From NCBI GenBank assembly GCA_947178255.1, contig CAMWXP010000001.1, positions 22,013 to 86,012 of the forward strand: DNA of 64,000 bases, read 5' to 3'. The position numbers and the translations under genes were made by a program. This stretch comes from an uncultured Clostridia bacterium. GTDB taxonomy: Bacteria > Bacillota > Clostridia > Christensenellales > Pumilibacteraceae. Shown here piece after piece: positions 24,410 to 37,100 of the stretch. Below the pieces are notes generated by a model that saw only the letters and a program-made list of their open reading frames with translations, ran no database searches and was not told the DNA's origin. Every line of letters starts with the position of its first letter. The first letter of the stretch is position 1.

Positions 24410-25305
24410 TCCATTATACCTACCTTAAGCAATTCGCCGAACAGCATCCTTTCGATAGGCTTGTCGCACGACACGGATATAAACGCCGCGTCGCGTGACG
24501 CACAAAAAGATTGGATATCGTTTTGAAAATCGCGTAACGCGTCCTGGTACGCCAAAAGCATACTGCGCGTTACGTTAAGCCTCATGTTTTTCGCGTCTTC
24601 CAAATCCATTGCTTCGGCGTCTATAAGATTGACCCTGCCGTCGTAGGTAGGATCTATCTCTTCGGGTGCAAGCACCTGAACCAATAAGACCTGACGTTTT
24701 TTATAGCAAAGGAAATCGACGGCCTTTTGCCAATCGCCTTCTGTAAAGAAATCGGAAATTATGACCGTTAAACCGTCGTTAGAGCCGACGTTCATGTCGT
24801 TCTTGATAGCCGCAAGCAGATCGGACTCGCCCTCGAACTCGATATTTTCCAAATCGCTGACCGATTTGTAGAACGTGGACTTTCCGACTATCGTTCCGAA
24901 CGGATCTTCAACCTTGTCTTCTTTTACCAGTCTAAAAGAAAGCTTGTCCATATTGTGTACAGACAAAAATCCCAAAGCCGCCGCGACGCCGACAGCATAA
25001 GCAGCTTTTTGAGGATTTGCTTTGCTCATCGAAGCCGAGCAGTCCAGATATATCTGCGTATGCATTTGTCTTTCGTCGGTAAACAGCTTTATAAAATGCT
25101 TTTCAAACCGGCTGTATAAGTTCCAGTCGATACGTCGAATATCGTCGCCGAGCATATATTCTCGGTAGTCTGCAAACTCGACGGTTTGACCGTATGTGCG
25201 AACAAGATGTTTTCCGCCGAAAAATCCCGATAAGTCCGTACGCAAATTCAAAGCCAAAGTCTCTAAGCGACTGAAGAAGTCGTCATTTAAATAAGAGACC
25301 TTCAT
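24406..25305 (-). CDS. DUF58 domain protein, MoxR partner
   Basis: 299 residues, the usual size. The DUF58 signature is plain at 53-66 (GDDIRRIDWNLYSR), followed by a VWA-like strand QIYLDCSASM (D88). DUF58 proteins are nearly always encoded next to MoxR ATPases and are thought to be their substrates or adaptors. Start lies 2 bp after the MoxR stop and the end overlaps the BatA-like start by 4 bp, so the four core genes are tightly coupled. No membrane helix. Confidence 0.93.
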   Translation of the reverse strand: MKVSYLNDDFFSRLETLALNLRTDLSGFFGGKHLVRTYGQTVEFADYREYMLGDDIRRIDWNLYSRFEKHFIKLFTDERQMHTQIYLDCSASMSKANPQKAAYAVGVAAALGFLSVHNMDKLSFRLVKEDKVEDPFGTIVGKSTFYKSVSDLENIEFEGESDLLAAIKNDMNVGSNDGLTVIISDFFTEGDWQKAVDFLCYKKRQVLLVQVLAPEEIDPTYDGRVNLIDAEAMDLEDAKNMRLNVTRSMLLAYQDALRDFQNDIQSFCASRDAAFISVSCDKPIERMLFGELLKVGIME

Positions 25306-25307
25306 TT

Positions 25308-26447
25308 CTATTTAGCTTTTCTCCGCTTGAATTTTTTCTCTTTGCCGTCGGTATTGACGGTAACATTTACTTCGATGTTGGTATTCGTCACTGGCTCGGG
25401 TGCAGCTTCGGACGTCGGCTGCTCGCTTGCCGTCGCCGTCGCCTTGACCGGCGACGCAATATCGTACTTTTTGCTCGTTTCGTCGATTATCATCTTAATG
25501 ATATCATCGGCGGAAACGCGCTGGGCAATCGCCTCGAAGTTGAGTTTGAGACGGTGGCGCAAAACGGGATATGCAAGCTCGTGCAAATCGTTGTACGAAA
25601 CGTTGAATCTGCCGCTGAGCAATGCTCTGACCTTAGCCGCCGAAATAAGCGCTTGTCCCGCACGCGGGCTGGCGCCGAGACGGACGTACTTCTTTGCCGC
25701 TTCGGACGCGCACTCGCTGTCGGGGTGCGTTGCCGAGCACAGCGTCATAGCGTAACGCATGACGGGTTCGGCTACGGGGATAGCGTTTGCGGTAGTGCGC
25801 ATTTGCAAAAGCCCCTCGCCGTCGCAAGCCGCGTTGGCGACCTCGGCCATGGTCTTTTGCGTCATGTTAACTATGTCCATGAGCTCGTCAAGGCTGGGGT
25901 TTTTGACGATAAGCTTAAACATAAAGCGGTCCATCTGCGCTTCGGGCAGCGGATAGGTACCGTCCTGCTCGATCGGGTTCTGCGTTGCGAGAACAAAGAA
26001 CGGCTCGTTAAGCTTGCGCGACACGCCCATAACCGTAACGGTATGCTCCTGCATCGCCTCGAGCAGAGCCGACTGCGTTTTAGGCGTAGCACGGTTTATC
26101 TCGTCGGCGAGAATGATGTTGCTGAAAACCGGACCGGGCTGGAACTGAAAGGTTGAATTCCCCTTTTCGTCCTTGACAACGATATTGGTGCCGGTAACGT
26201 CGGCAGGCATCAGGTCGGGCGTAAACTGAATACGCGAGAAAGGAAGATTGAATACTCGACCCAAGGAGCGAACCAAACGCGTTTTACCAACGCCGGGAAC
26301 GCCTTCGAGCAATACGTTGCCGCCGGCAATCATAGCTATAATCGTTCCTTCAACGACCTCTTTTTGTCCGATAACGTCGCGTTCAATCTGAGCAAAAATT
26401 TCCTTACACTGCTCACTGAATTGCGTGACATCTTTTTCAGTAACCAT
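25308..26447 (-). CDS. MoxR-family AAA+ ATPase
   Basis: 379 residues. Walker A GVPGVGKT (49-56); Walker B IILADEINRA (111-120); then TPKTQSALLEAMQE, the MoxR signature; and FVLATQNPIEQDGTYPLPEA. MoxR ATPases act as chaperones that mature or insert protein complexes. A C-terminal extension of about 50 residues, rich in Ala/Thr/Glu and ending KKFKRRKAK, is longer than usual and may be a flexible tether. Ribosome binding site AGAGG lies about 10 nt upstream. Core of the surface-biogenesis operon. Confidence 0.95.
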   Translation of the reverse strand: MVTEKDVTQFSEQCKEIFAQIERDVIGQKEVVEGTIIAMIAGGNVLLEGVPGVGKTRLVRSLGRVFNLPFSRIQFTPDLMPADVTGTNIVVKDEKGNSTFQFQPGPVFSNIILADEINRATPKTQSALLEAMQEHTVTVMGVSRKLNEPFFVLATQNPIEQDGTYPLPEAQMDRFMFKLIVKNPSLDELMDIVNMTQKTMAEVANAACDGEGLLQMRTTANAIPVAEPVMRYAMTLCSATHPDSECASEAAKKYVRLGASPRAGQALISAAKVRALLSGRFNVSYNDLHELAYPVLRHRLKLNFEAIAQRVSADDIIKMIIDETSKKYDIASPVKATATASEQPTSEAAPEPVTNTNIEVNVTVNTDGKEKKFKRRKAK

Positions 26448-26512
26448 TATGAATTTACCTCTTTAAAGTTGATATGTGTTGTTGTATGAGTAGTACGCGT
26501 TATGCGCGCTTT

Positions 26513-27754
26513 TTACGGCTTCAAGCCACCGAAGTAGCCTTCGATTATCTCACGGACGTCGGCGGGCAATTCTTTGCCTTCGGCAATCATCTGCATGGCC
26601 TCTTCCCAGATTTGTTGGTAATAATCTTTAACCGGCGTGTCGCCGTCCATCCATGTATCGTCCTGTTTGGATTGACCGGAGCCCGCACCGTCGCCGTAGC
26701 TGGGCTGACCGGGGTCGCCGTTGCCTTCACCACCGGGCTGACCGGGGCCGGGCTGACCGGGGCCATCGCCGGGCTGACCGCTGCCGTTGCCGGGCTCGCC
26801 GGGGTCACCTGCGCCGTTGCCGTCGCCGTCGCCGGGCTCGCCGTCGCCGGGCTGACCGGGTTCACCGTCGCCGTCACCGTCGCTCGGATCACCTTTGTTG
26901 TCGCTCATTTCCACAAACAAAGCGCACATTTCTAAATCTGCGGTAATGTTTTCGTCTAAACGCACAGGTTCGTTGCTTTCGATGTAATCGTCAAGCATTC
27001 CGAACATCTGAAGGAGACCCAACATGTCGAGATACTGTGCGTCAATCCAACCGTAAAAATACCATCCGTCCTCGGCGACCGCCATGACGATTTCCGTAGA
27101 CTCGCCGTCGGCAATCACCTGATCGGAGTCGCCCTCGATAAATCCATCACCGTAGGTGATATAGCTTACCGTGTGATACTCTATTTCTTTGTCGACAATT
27201 TGCTCGGCTATCGCTTTCGCCTTAGGTATCGTGCCGTTATAGCTCAAAATACCTACCGTCTGAATAGCCGAATACGACATAGCGACGGAGGCTACCGCAG
27301 CAATAATCTTTGTGGGAATACGCATGGCAAGCTTAGTGGCGCCCTTGGCCGCCATGCCCGCCACTTTACCGCCCGCGGTCGTCGCCGCTTTACTGAGCGA
27401 AACAAGCGCCGCCTTCGCGTCCTCGCGCTGGCGCTGTGCGATATACGAATTGTCGCCTTGAAGCTCGTTCATAGTAACGATACGCTCTTCCAGGCCGAGA
27501 CCGTCCACGCGGTGTGCCATAGATTTGGCAGTCGGGCGGAACATCCAATGATAAAACATGGGCGTCGCGGCTCCGGCAATCGCAACTCCGATTATCGGCG
27601 CAATCCAAAAATACTCGAAATCGACAAGCCAAAAAATAAACGTAAGCACCGCGGCTACAAATAAGCCGATAGTCAATCCGCAGAGCAACGCTTTGATTAT
27701 TCCCTCTGTTTTCAGACGGGAACAATACTTGTTGTAGATCTGATTGCTGTCCAT
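26513..27754 (-). CDS. Membrane protein with Gly/Pro/Asp low-complexity linker
   Basis: 413 residues, start set by GAGGAGGT before the ATG at 27754. Residues 20-70 carry two membrane helices, with a third hydrophobic segment near 150-180. Residues about 285-360 consist almost only of G, P, D, E, N and Q (GDGEPGDGDGNGAGDPGEPG type), a collagen-like flexible spacer. The C-terminus is a short helical domain (YYQQIWEEAMQMIAEGKELP). The N-terminal part recalls DUF4175-like membrane proteins found with MoxR genes, but I am not certain. First gene of the operon, 65 bp before moxR. Confidence 0.8.
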   Translation of the reverse strand: MDSNQIYNKYCSRLKTEGIIKALLCGLTIGLFVAAVLTFIFWLVDFEYFWIAPIIGVAIAGAATPMFYHWMFRPTAKSMAHRVDGLGLEERIVTMNELQGDNSYIAQRQREDAKAALVSLSKAATTAGGKVAGMAAKGATKLAMRIPTKIIAAVASVAMSYSAIQTVGILSYNGTIPKAKAIAEQIVDKEIEYHTVSYITYGDGFIEGDSDQVIADGESTEIVMAVAEDGWYFYGWIDAQYLDMLGLLQMFGMLDDYIESNEPVRLDENITADLEMCALFVEMSDNKGDPSDGDGDGEPGQPGDGEPGDGDGNGAGDPGEPGNGSGQPGDGPGQPGPGQPGGEGNGDPGQPSYGDGAGSGQSKQDDTWMDGDTPVKDYYQQIWEEAMQMIAEGKELPADVREIIEGYFGGLKP

Positions 27755-27800
27755 AATAACCTCCTCTTTTTTGCGCCGATACAGATGTATAGCGCTAATA

Positions 27801-27833
27801 AAAAGGCACCGCAATATAAATGCGACGCCTTTG
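27801..27833 (-). promoter_or_regulatory. Leader attenuator of the MoxR operon
   Basis: Minus-strand RNA: AAAGGCGUCGCA, a short AU loop, UGCGGUGCCUUU and then a U-run. All 12 positions pair, two as G-U. The hairpin begins about 10 nt after the predicted start and has the form of an intrinsic terminator inside the leader. The same CGACAAAGGCGTCGCA opening occurs in the leader of the giant LRR gene (39359-39392). Confidence 0.7.
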
Positions 27834-27849
27834 TCGAGTAATATTGTAA

Positions 27850-27879
27850 GTATATCATATAAAAATCATGCTTGTCAAG
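27850..27879 (-). promoter_or_regulatory. Promoter of the MoxR/VWA/LRR operon
   Basis: Minus strand: TTGACA (27879-27874), an 18-bp spacer, TATACT (27855-27850). The leader to the ATG at 27754 is about 90 nt and carries the attenuator hairpin. The 27880-27996 stretch upstream has no gene that I can see. Confidence 0.8.
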
Positions 27880-27996
27880 CAAAAAAACGCATTATTCCAC
27901 GCAATTACCCCGCTTTATACATTATATTATGCATAAAAAACGCAAATAGTATCGGTAATACTTGTATATTGTTACGCGCTTCGTGTTCGCTAATAC

Positions 27997-28026
27997 AAAA
28001 AGGCCGGTAATTACTACCGACCTTTT
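27997..28026 (-). terminator. Terminator of the giant LRR gene
   Basis: A stem AAAAGG-CGGTA / TACCG-CCTTTT with one mismatch and a 5-nt loop, followed on the minus strand by T residues. It lies about 77 bp after the stop codon at 28103. Confidence 0.85.
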
Positions 28027-28102
28027 GCTTTGCTTAACGCGCTGAGCGCAACCGCAATATTATCTATTACCTGTTATCTATTATATCAGCGGCTTGCCGC
28101 GC

Positions 28103-31100
28103 TTACGGTCTTGTGTAACCCCACACGATATTCGCGGCGATAACTCCGTCGGGACGGGTCTCGTAGACGGGATCGGGAGCGACGGGTTCCTCGCCCTCTT
28201 CGGGTTCTTCGGGTTCGGGTGTAACGTCGACCTGCTTGGAATTATAGTTCCAGTATTCCGACCAATCGTCGGGCGCTTGGGTGCGCGTTTCGATGTTGAT
28301 GGTCTGCGACGAAGTCCAGCCGTCAAACGCGTAGTCGCGTATCTCGGTCACCGTTTCTGGTATGACTATCGAGGTAAGCGAGGTGCAGCCCGCAAACGCA
28401 AACTCGCCGATATACCCGACCGACGCGGGAATTTCAATCGACGCGAGCGAGGTGCAGCCGTCAAACGCGTGGCTGCTGATATACTCGACGGTACTCGGAA
28501 GCGTTATCGAAGCAAGCGAAGTGCAGCCCGCGAACATATAGTTCATAACGTCGTCAAAGCCCTCTTCGAGCGTCACCGAAGTGAGCGCCGTGCAGTTTTG
28601 GAATACGTTCCAACCGAGATTATCGAGCTTCCCCTCTATCGTCACCGATTCGAGCTGTTTGCAATCGGCAAAGACGTCGGAATACACACTTACGCCTGCG
28701 GGTATCGTTACGCTTTCAAGCGCCGTGTTTTGGAGCGCGTTCGAGCTGAGGTATTCAAGCTTTTCGGGCATATTGATTGTCGTGAGCTTGACGCAGTTTT
28801 GGAACGCGCGGTAGTCGATACCTGTATGACTGTCGGGCAACTCTACCTCGACGAGGTTTTCGCAGTCCGCAAAGCCTCTGACGTACGTGCATACCAAGTT
28901 GGGCTCTACAATAAGCTTGGTAAGATTTTTGTTGCCCGCGAACACGTCGCTGCCCATGCCTGCGAGGTTGGAAGGAAGCGTAAGCGTTTCGAAGCCGCAG
29001 TTTTCAAACGAGCTGTCGCCCAAGCGGAAGTCAACGTCTGTCGGCCATGTTACGTTTTTGAGATTTACGCAGCCGCCGAAGGTCTGGTCGTCGCGCGTCT
29101 TGTCGCCCGAATAACCGCCGCCGAACCACATAACGTTGGACAGTACGACGCTTTCGAGATTGGTGCAGCCGTGGAACATATATTCGGGCATAGCCGAGTT
29201 AATCGTATACGAATAGCCGACATTGTAAGTAGTGTAAGACATTGTATATGTGGTAAACCACATACGTCTGACGTTTATAGGCGAAAGGTCGACGCTGGTA
29301 AGCGACGTGCAGTCGGCAAACACGCCTCTATCCTCGCCCTCGGGGCCTAAACCTTGGGCGAAGCCGAGCGGCGAAGCATTCTCCTCAAACGTGATAGTTT
29401 CCAGAGCCGAGCAGCCTGCGAAGCACGCGTTGCCGAAGTAGGTTATGCCCGCAGGCACATACAGCGACTGCAAGCTTGTGCAATCCATAAATACGTACTT
29501 GGGAACAAGCTTGAGCGCGGTGGAAAGATGTACGCTTTCAAGCTTATCGCAGTCTCTGAACGCACCTTGCATAATTCTTGTTACCGTGTCGGGCAGGTTA
29601 AGCTCGACAAGACCGCTGCCACGGAACGCTTCCATATAAATCTCTGTGAGCGACGTGGGAAGATCGATATGTTCGAGCGACTTACAGTTGTAGAATGCAC
29701 CCCCGTAAATGTGCGTGATCTCGTCCGGCAGAGTTACATGTTGGAGCGACGTACAGTTGTAGAACAGATATGCGGGAACATACTTGTTGGTGCCCGTCAC
29801 GGTGTTATACAAATGAGGACGGTTGCCGAGCTCAATCGATTTGAGCGACGTGCAGTTGTAGAAAGCGCCGAGAGATCCGATCGTGGTAATATTGGAGCCG
29901 GCCGCAATGCCGAGCTTGGTATCGGACGGGGTAACGGTAACCGTTTCGAGATCGGAGCAGTTGGCAAACGCAGCGTTGCCGATTTGGTTGACCGTTCCGT
30001 CGAGAGTAAAGCTTGTAAGCCCTGTGTTGAAGAACGAGCCCGTACCTATGGATACTATTCCGCTCGGCAGCGTTACCGAAGTAAGGCTCGTGCAGTCGGA
30101 AAACAGGTAGGTAGCAACATAATTGGTATATCCCACCGTCGTCAACGTCGGGCTGTTATATATCTTGCAACGAGTGGACAAGTCTATAGATTTGAGCGAC
30201 TCGCAGCCGCCGAATACGCCGCGGCCTGTCAAACTACCCGTCGGAGCAAAGCTCAACGCGGTGGTGCCACCCGCAAAGCCGAGACCGGTAACGCCGTCGT
30301 CCGCCTCGAAGGTTACGGTTTCGAGCAGCTCGCAGCCCGCAAACGCGGCGGAGTTTATAGTCTTGACCGTGCCCGGTATTGTTATGCTTTCAAGCAGCTT
30401 GCAGTCCATAAACGCATAAGTAGCGATGGTAAGCATGCCTTCGGGCAAAGTCATTACGCTCAAAGCGGTGTTGTTAAACGCATAGCTGTTTATCACCGTT
30501 ACATTGGACGGTAACGCTACCCTGCCCAAGGAAAGGCAGTTTTGGAACGAGTTACTGCCTATCTCGGCGGTGTTGCTATGGAGCGTAACGGTAGAAAGCG
30601 CGGTGCAGCCGTTAAACATGTGGTTGGGAACAGTAATCGTCGTGGCGGTCGCGGAGTTATAGATAGGACGCGTCGAAAGGTTTATCGATTCGAGCGACGT
30701 GCAGAAAGCGAACGTACCACGCGTGTTGCTGTTTGCCGTCGCCGCCGTGCCGCTGATTATAACGAGCTTATCGGAGCTCTGAGCAAACGTAACTGTTTCG
30801 AGCGACGTGCAGCCGGCAAACGCACCCTTGCCCAACGACTCTACCGTCGCCGGAATGTTGACCGACGTTATTGTTGTGCAATCCATAAACGCACCGTCGT
30901 TAATCGTCTTAACAGATGCGGGGATCGTGAAGTTGCCGAGTTGTGCGCAAGCGGCAAATGCGTTTATGCCGATAGTTTCGATATCGTTGGCAAACACTAT
31001 CGTTTGAAGGCTTGCGTCTTTGTTGAACATGTACTGTCCAATCGTCTTTGCGCCGCCGGTAAAGGTGACCGTTTCAAGGTTTTCGCACTCGGAGAATAGA

Positions 31101-34100
31101 TAATTTCCTACAGCGTCGGGCAAGCCCGCGATAGTGACTTCGGTAACGCCGGAGTTTGCAAACGCATACTGACCTAAAGTTTCGAGGTCGGGCAACGTAA
31201 GCTCGCCGAGCGACGTGCAGTATCTGAACGCGTACTGTCCGATGCTCTTTACCGTATCTGTAAAGGTTATCTTTTCCAAACTCTCGCAGTTTTGGAACGC
31301 ATAGTCGCCTATCACCTCAACGCCTTCGGGAATTGTGTACTGCGTGTCGTTGCCGATATACTGAACAAGCGTTTTGCCGTCCTTACTCAACAGCGACTTC
31401 ATATCCGAGCTGACGGTGAACGACGCGTTGCCGTCGGCAACCGTCACGTTCAACTGCTTGCAGCCTAAGAATGCCGTAGACGCTATGGTTTCTATCGTGC
31501 TCGACAGCTTGATATTCTTAATTCCGCTGTTAAGGAACGCATTGGCGTTTATCGTTGTAAGACCTTCGGGTAAGATTATATTGGTGAGTGCGGTGCAACC
31601 CTCAAAGGCTTGAGTGCCGATAGTCGTAAGCACGGAGCCGTCACCCGTAAAAGTAACCGTATCTAAACTCGTGCAGTTTTGGAACGTACACTTGCCGATA
31701 AACGCGGACCCATTAGTCGGAATAGTCACGCTCGTCAAATCCTTGCAGTTCGCAAATATATAATACGTCATAGTATCTGACGTTGAGCTCGTGATCGTAT
31801 CGGGAATTACGATCGAGGTCAGACCGGAATATTCAAACGCGTAATCTTTGAGAGAGGTAAAGCCGGTCAAGTCGAACGACTTTAAGCTCGTGCAGTTGAA
31901 GAACGCGCTGCTGGCTATTGTGACAAGCTTGCGCTCTGCATTGACGCCCTTGTCGACAAACGTTACCGTAGAAAGCGACGTGCAGCCGAAAAATTCATAC
32001 GTGGGTATTTCCGCAAACGATTTAGTAGGTATAGTGACCGACGTAAGCGCCGTATTAAATCTGAACGCATAGCTGCCTAAAGAAGTAACGGACGACGGTA
32101 TGACAAACGACTTGATCGCCGTGGATTGGAACGCATAAGTACCGATCGTTTTAAGGGCGTCGTCTTTACCCGTGTCGACGATTGTAAAGCCGTGAGCCGA
32201 GTCCCCTGCGCAATTCTCGTCGACGCAGGTTTCGGGGTTATGGCTGCCGAGGTTGGAGCAACCGACAAAAGCATAGCTACCTATCGAAGTAATCGTATTA
32301 TCGATAGCTACCTTTTTAAGACCTTGTATGCCGATCTGAACGCTCGCACTCGAAGTGCTGCCGGGGGTAGTGGTGTTGGGATAATAAACTGTCGTAGTCG
32401 TGCCTGTGCCGCACAAATAACCTTGGATGGATCCGCTGCCATTTATCGTCAGCTCCTCGAGCGCGTTGCACTTGTAGAACATGTGGTACGGCAGCACACC
32501 GTTGGTCGCTATTATCGCAGTTTTGAGTTTAGGACAGTTCGCGAACGTACCTTTTAAGCCGTTTGTATCGTTTTGCGTGGTAGTGGTAGTGGTCGTTATA
32601 GACAGATTCTTGTTAGTGTTAAGTTTAATCTCGACCGACGTCAATTCCGCGCAGTTGGCAAACGCAGACTCGCCTATCGTAGCGACCGTAGCGGGCAATA
32701 TCACCGAGGCTATACCGCTACCGTTAAACGCGTTCTTGTTTATGGTCGTAACGTTAGTCATTACCACCTGCGTAAACAAGCTGCCGGTAAACGCGTTCTC
32801 GCCTATAGTGCTTACCGCTACGGGCAGAGTAAGCGTACCGCCACCCGCATTGGAGAACACGCCTGCGTTTATAGCCTGTAATTGCGCGTCCTTGTGAATA
32901 GTAAGCGCGGTAAGATTGGCGCAGTCGGCAAACGCGTTCAAACCGAGACGGGTCGTGCGCTCGGGCAGGTTGACCGTTTTAAGGCTCGAACAGCCTTGGA
33001 AAACGCCTTGCGTATCCGAAGTGCCGCCCACATCGAGTTTGCCTGCGGCGTTGGCGTTGTCGGGCGTGAAGTACACCGTTTGCAGGTTGGTGCAGCCGTA
33101 GAACGCGCCCGCACCGATAGTCTCCACGGTGTTGGGAACGGTAACGCTCTTTAAGTATGTGTTACCCGCAAACGCTCCGGCATCGATTGTCGTGACGCCT
33201 TCCAAAACCACGTAGCTTTCTGCATTCTTGTTGGCGGGATACAGCATAAGCTCGGTCTTGGCAGCGTTGTAGATAACGCTGTCCTCTATATAGTACTTGG
33301 TGTTGCCCGTAAGGCTGATTGACTGTATATTGTCGCAGCCGGCAAACGTGGCAACGTCAAGCTCGGACAACGACGACGGCAGAGTTATCGTCGTCAGGCT
33401 GCTGCCGTCAAACAGTGCGGAGCCGAGAGTTTTGACCGTGTTGGGAATAACTATTTCGGTAAAGTTCGTTTGCGCAAACGCTCTGTCGCCTATTTTGGTA
33501 AGCTGCGAGCCGTCCGCGAACGTGAATTCCGTTATGCGCGTGCAGCCGTCAAACGCACTGGCGCCTATCTCTTTGACGGTGGCGGGCACGCGAATTATGT
33601 TCAAGCCCGAGCACTTTCCAAACGCATATTTTCCTACATGCGCCAACCTGCTATTTTCGCCGATAGTAAGCGTGTGCAGCATTGAACAATCGTAAAATGC
33701 GTAATCGCCGATATAGGTAAGTCTGTCGGGCAACGAGAGCATGGTGATACCGATAAACCAGTTGAACGCACCCGATTTTCTGGCTACCGCATCAGCGTCG
33801 TTGCTTGCGTCGTTTATTTTAAGGTCGACTTCGGTCTCACCCTCCGGCGTCGGTTGGAAGGAGAACGACGTAATGTTATAGCACGTTGTAAACGCGCGGG
33901 CGTTAATGCTTGTAACGTTATACGGAATAACAACCGCTTTCGTTCTGGACTGCGGGCAGATTATGACCTCGCGGATTTCATCTGTAACCTCGCCGTCCTC
34001 GTCTGTAATAACGTCGTGATAGTAGATTATGCCGTCGTCGGTATAGTACTTGCCGCCCTCTTTGATGTTTATGGCATTCAGCGCCGAGCAGTATGTAAAC

Positions 34101-37100
34101 GCGTCGGCAGCGAATACGTCATAGTAGTCGGAAATGTCGTTACCGTTATCGTCGAACTTCTTTATATACGTCAAGCCCTTGGGCAGATTGACCGTTTGAA
34201 GCTTCGAGCACGAATAGAATGCGCTCGGACCAATAGTTATTTCGTTGGTGTTGTCCTCCGCAAACGTGACGGTAACAAGCCCCATACAGTTGTAGAAGGC
34301 GCTGTTCTGAATGGCGTAAACGGTGATCTCACCATTGTCGTTAGTCTTGTTCTTTACCGATTTGGGTATGGTTATCGACGTCAAACCGCGGCAGTTGTAG
34401 AACATGAACTGCGGGATTGTTTCGATACGCTCGGGCAGATTGATAGAGTAAAGCTGCGAGCAGTTGTAAAACGCGCCGGACGACGCCGTAGGATTGCTCG
34501 TAGTGCATGTATCGTAAACGGTAAGCGTGTTTGCAAGGTTGCCGCCTTCGAATATTACGCGTTGAAGCGACGTGCAGCCCGAAAACGCCTTAGCTCCGAT
34601 TTTATTGACCGTGTTGGGAATGTTTATCTCTTCCAACAACGTGCAGGACAAAAACATTGCGTGCGGGATCTCGGTCATGCGTGCTGGAATATTTATTTCC
34701 GTAATGCCGCAGTTTGCAAATATATTTGTGGATTGGTCGTTAGTACTGGAAGTGGTTACGTCGGCGTACCTGCCAAAGTTAAGCGTCGTCGCGTAATCTA
34801 TGTCGCTATCCTCATCGACGTTTGCGGGCGGCTCGTCAAAAGTGACCTTATCAAGCGCTTTGCAGTAATAGAATGCGCCGTATCCGATGCGATGCACAGT
34901 TGCCGGAATCGTGATTTCTTCTATTTTTTCGAGATAGTAAAACGCATAGTCGCCTATTTCGGTGACGTACTGCGGCATAACGATTTCGGTTATCGCTTTG
35001 TCGTTATAGAACATCCTGTCGGGTATTTTTGTTATGTAGTCGTTGAGCGTTACCGTAGTAAGACCGGTGCAGCCCTCAAACACTTTTTCGCCCAGCTCTA
35101 TTGCGCTTTCGTTCTCGAACGTGACGGTTGTAAGCGCGGTGCAGTTCATAAACGCTTCGTCGCCTATCGACTTGACGTTTTTGCCTATCACTATGGCGGT
35201 CAGCGAGGTGTTGCCCTTAAAAAGCTGAGCGCTCAAAACCTTTACCTGATCGGGCAACGTGAACTCGCCCGTTCTGCCAAGCGGGTAGAACAGCATTTCC
35301 TCAAAGCCTTTGGTGAACAAAACGCCGAGGTATGTCTCGAAGTGCTCATTATTCTCGTCTACCGTTATTTCGGCAAGCTTGGTGCAGCCGCCGAACACGG
35401 CTTCGCCTATTTCACAAACATACTCGGGCAGATCGATTTCGATTAGCGCCGTGCAGCCGTTAAAGGCAAAGTCGCCTATTGCGAGCGCCGCCGTCTTGCC
35501 GTCTTTAAGCTCGCCGAATTTTATCGTGTCAAGCTTGGTGCAGCCCGCAAAGGCGTACTGCTCTACCTCTGCAAGGGTCGCGGGAATAAATATCTCGGTA
35601 AGCCCTGTGCATTTGTTGAACGCATACTCGCCCAGTTTGGTGAGTGTTTCGGGGATTTCAAATTTTGTCAAAGCGTTGCAGCCCGCAAAAGCATACTCGC
35701 CTATCTCGACCACGTTGCCGTTGCTCGAGTCGAAAGTGGCAAGCTTGGTGCAGCCCTCGAACGCGTGCGCGCCGATCTTCATGTCGAACGGATCGACGAC
35801 ATCGGACTTAAACGATACCGTAGTCAAATTAGTGCATTTATTAAATGCGTAGTCTCGTATTTCGACGGCATAGTACGGCAGCTCGACGCTTGTAATTTGC
35901 GTGTTGGATACAAACGCGCGCTCGCCGATAATAGTAATGCCTGTCGGAAGCTCGAGTTTGCCTACGACAGCTTTTATCGGGCAGTAAAGAATAGTGGTTT
36001 TTGCCGCGTCGGTCAAAAATCCGTCAACCGCGCCGTACTTTTTGCTATTCGCTTCAACTTCGATGGTCTTAAACGAGTTGCACGATACAATCATTTCGGG
36101 GTTGAACGAACTAAGACGCGCAGGGATCTTTATACGTTCGAGCTTAGATAACGAATAAAACGCTTGGTTTTCAATCACAAGCGCTTTTACATTGCTATCC
36201 TCGGTAACCTCGCCGCCATCCTCGAACTCTATGTCGGTAAGCGACGAGCAGAGATAAATCGCCTGACCTTCTATTCTGACAACAGATGTCGGAATGATGA
36301 TCTTGGTGGCTTTTGCGTAGTACAGCGATCTGTACGGCAGTACGGTCGTTCCGGCTTGAATCTTGTATTCAGCGTCCGCCTTTCCGCGCGGGTAAATCCA
36401 CAACGCTTTGGATGTGATATTGCCAAAGTCGTCCAATACGTCGTGGTACAGAACGCCTTCGTGGCTGCTGTACTCGGGAAGAACGGTGCCCTCTACGTCG
36501 TAAACGATGAACTGTTCTATGTTAGTGCTTGAATTGAATCCGTTTGTATCGACGTACTTAATCGAGTTCGGGATGCGCACGGTCTTGAGCATGGTGCTGC
36601 TCGTAAAAGACGCACTGCCGATTTCGGTGACCTTTATGTAGCGCGTAGTGCCGGGCTCTCTGTACGTCGCGGGGATAGTAAGATCTGCCGGTGCGTGCTG
36701 CGTCCAGTATTGAGTGTTTTTGGATATGCGGTATGTGCCGTTGGTCAATTTCTCAAACGAGAATATCGAGTTCCAGCACGCATACACGGTCATGTTGCGC
36801 GATATGCCCCAATCGCTTATGCTTTTGCCGGTCTCGTCGGTGTAGCGCACTTCGAGGCCCTCGGAATCGCTGTACCAACCCGCAAAAACAAGCGAGGTGT
36901 CGTCGTTAGTCGGAATAGGCCATTGGAAGGGACGTCTGTACGTTACTTTGCCCTTTTCCGAGCCCGCGGGAAGATCGCCGTTTTCAAACGTTATATCATA
37001 GGTTTTGGGCGACCAGTTTGCATATAATACGAGCCCACCGATATTGCCGAAATACGTATCGGTATAACGCGCGCCAAAGCCATCCGCGCCGTACGGCGAT

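Noticed and set aside
26587..26946. Open frames within the Gly/Pro-rich part of the 26513-27754 gene
   Set aside because: They are frame-shifted readings of a low-complexity segment; the main frame has membrane helices and a good start.
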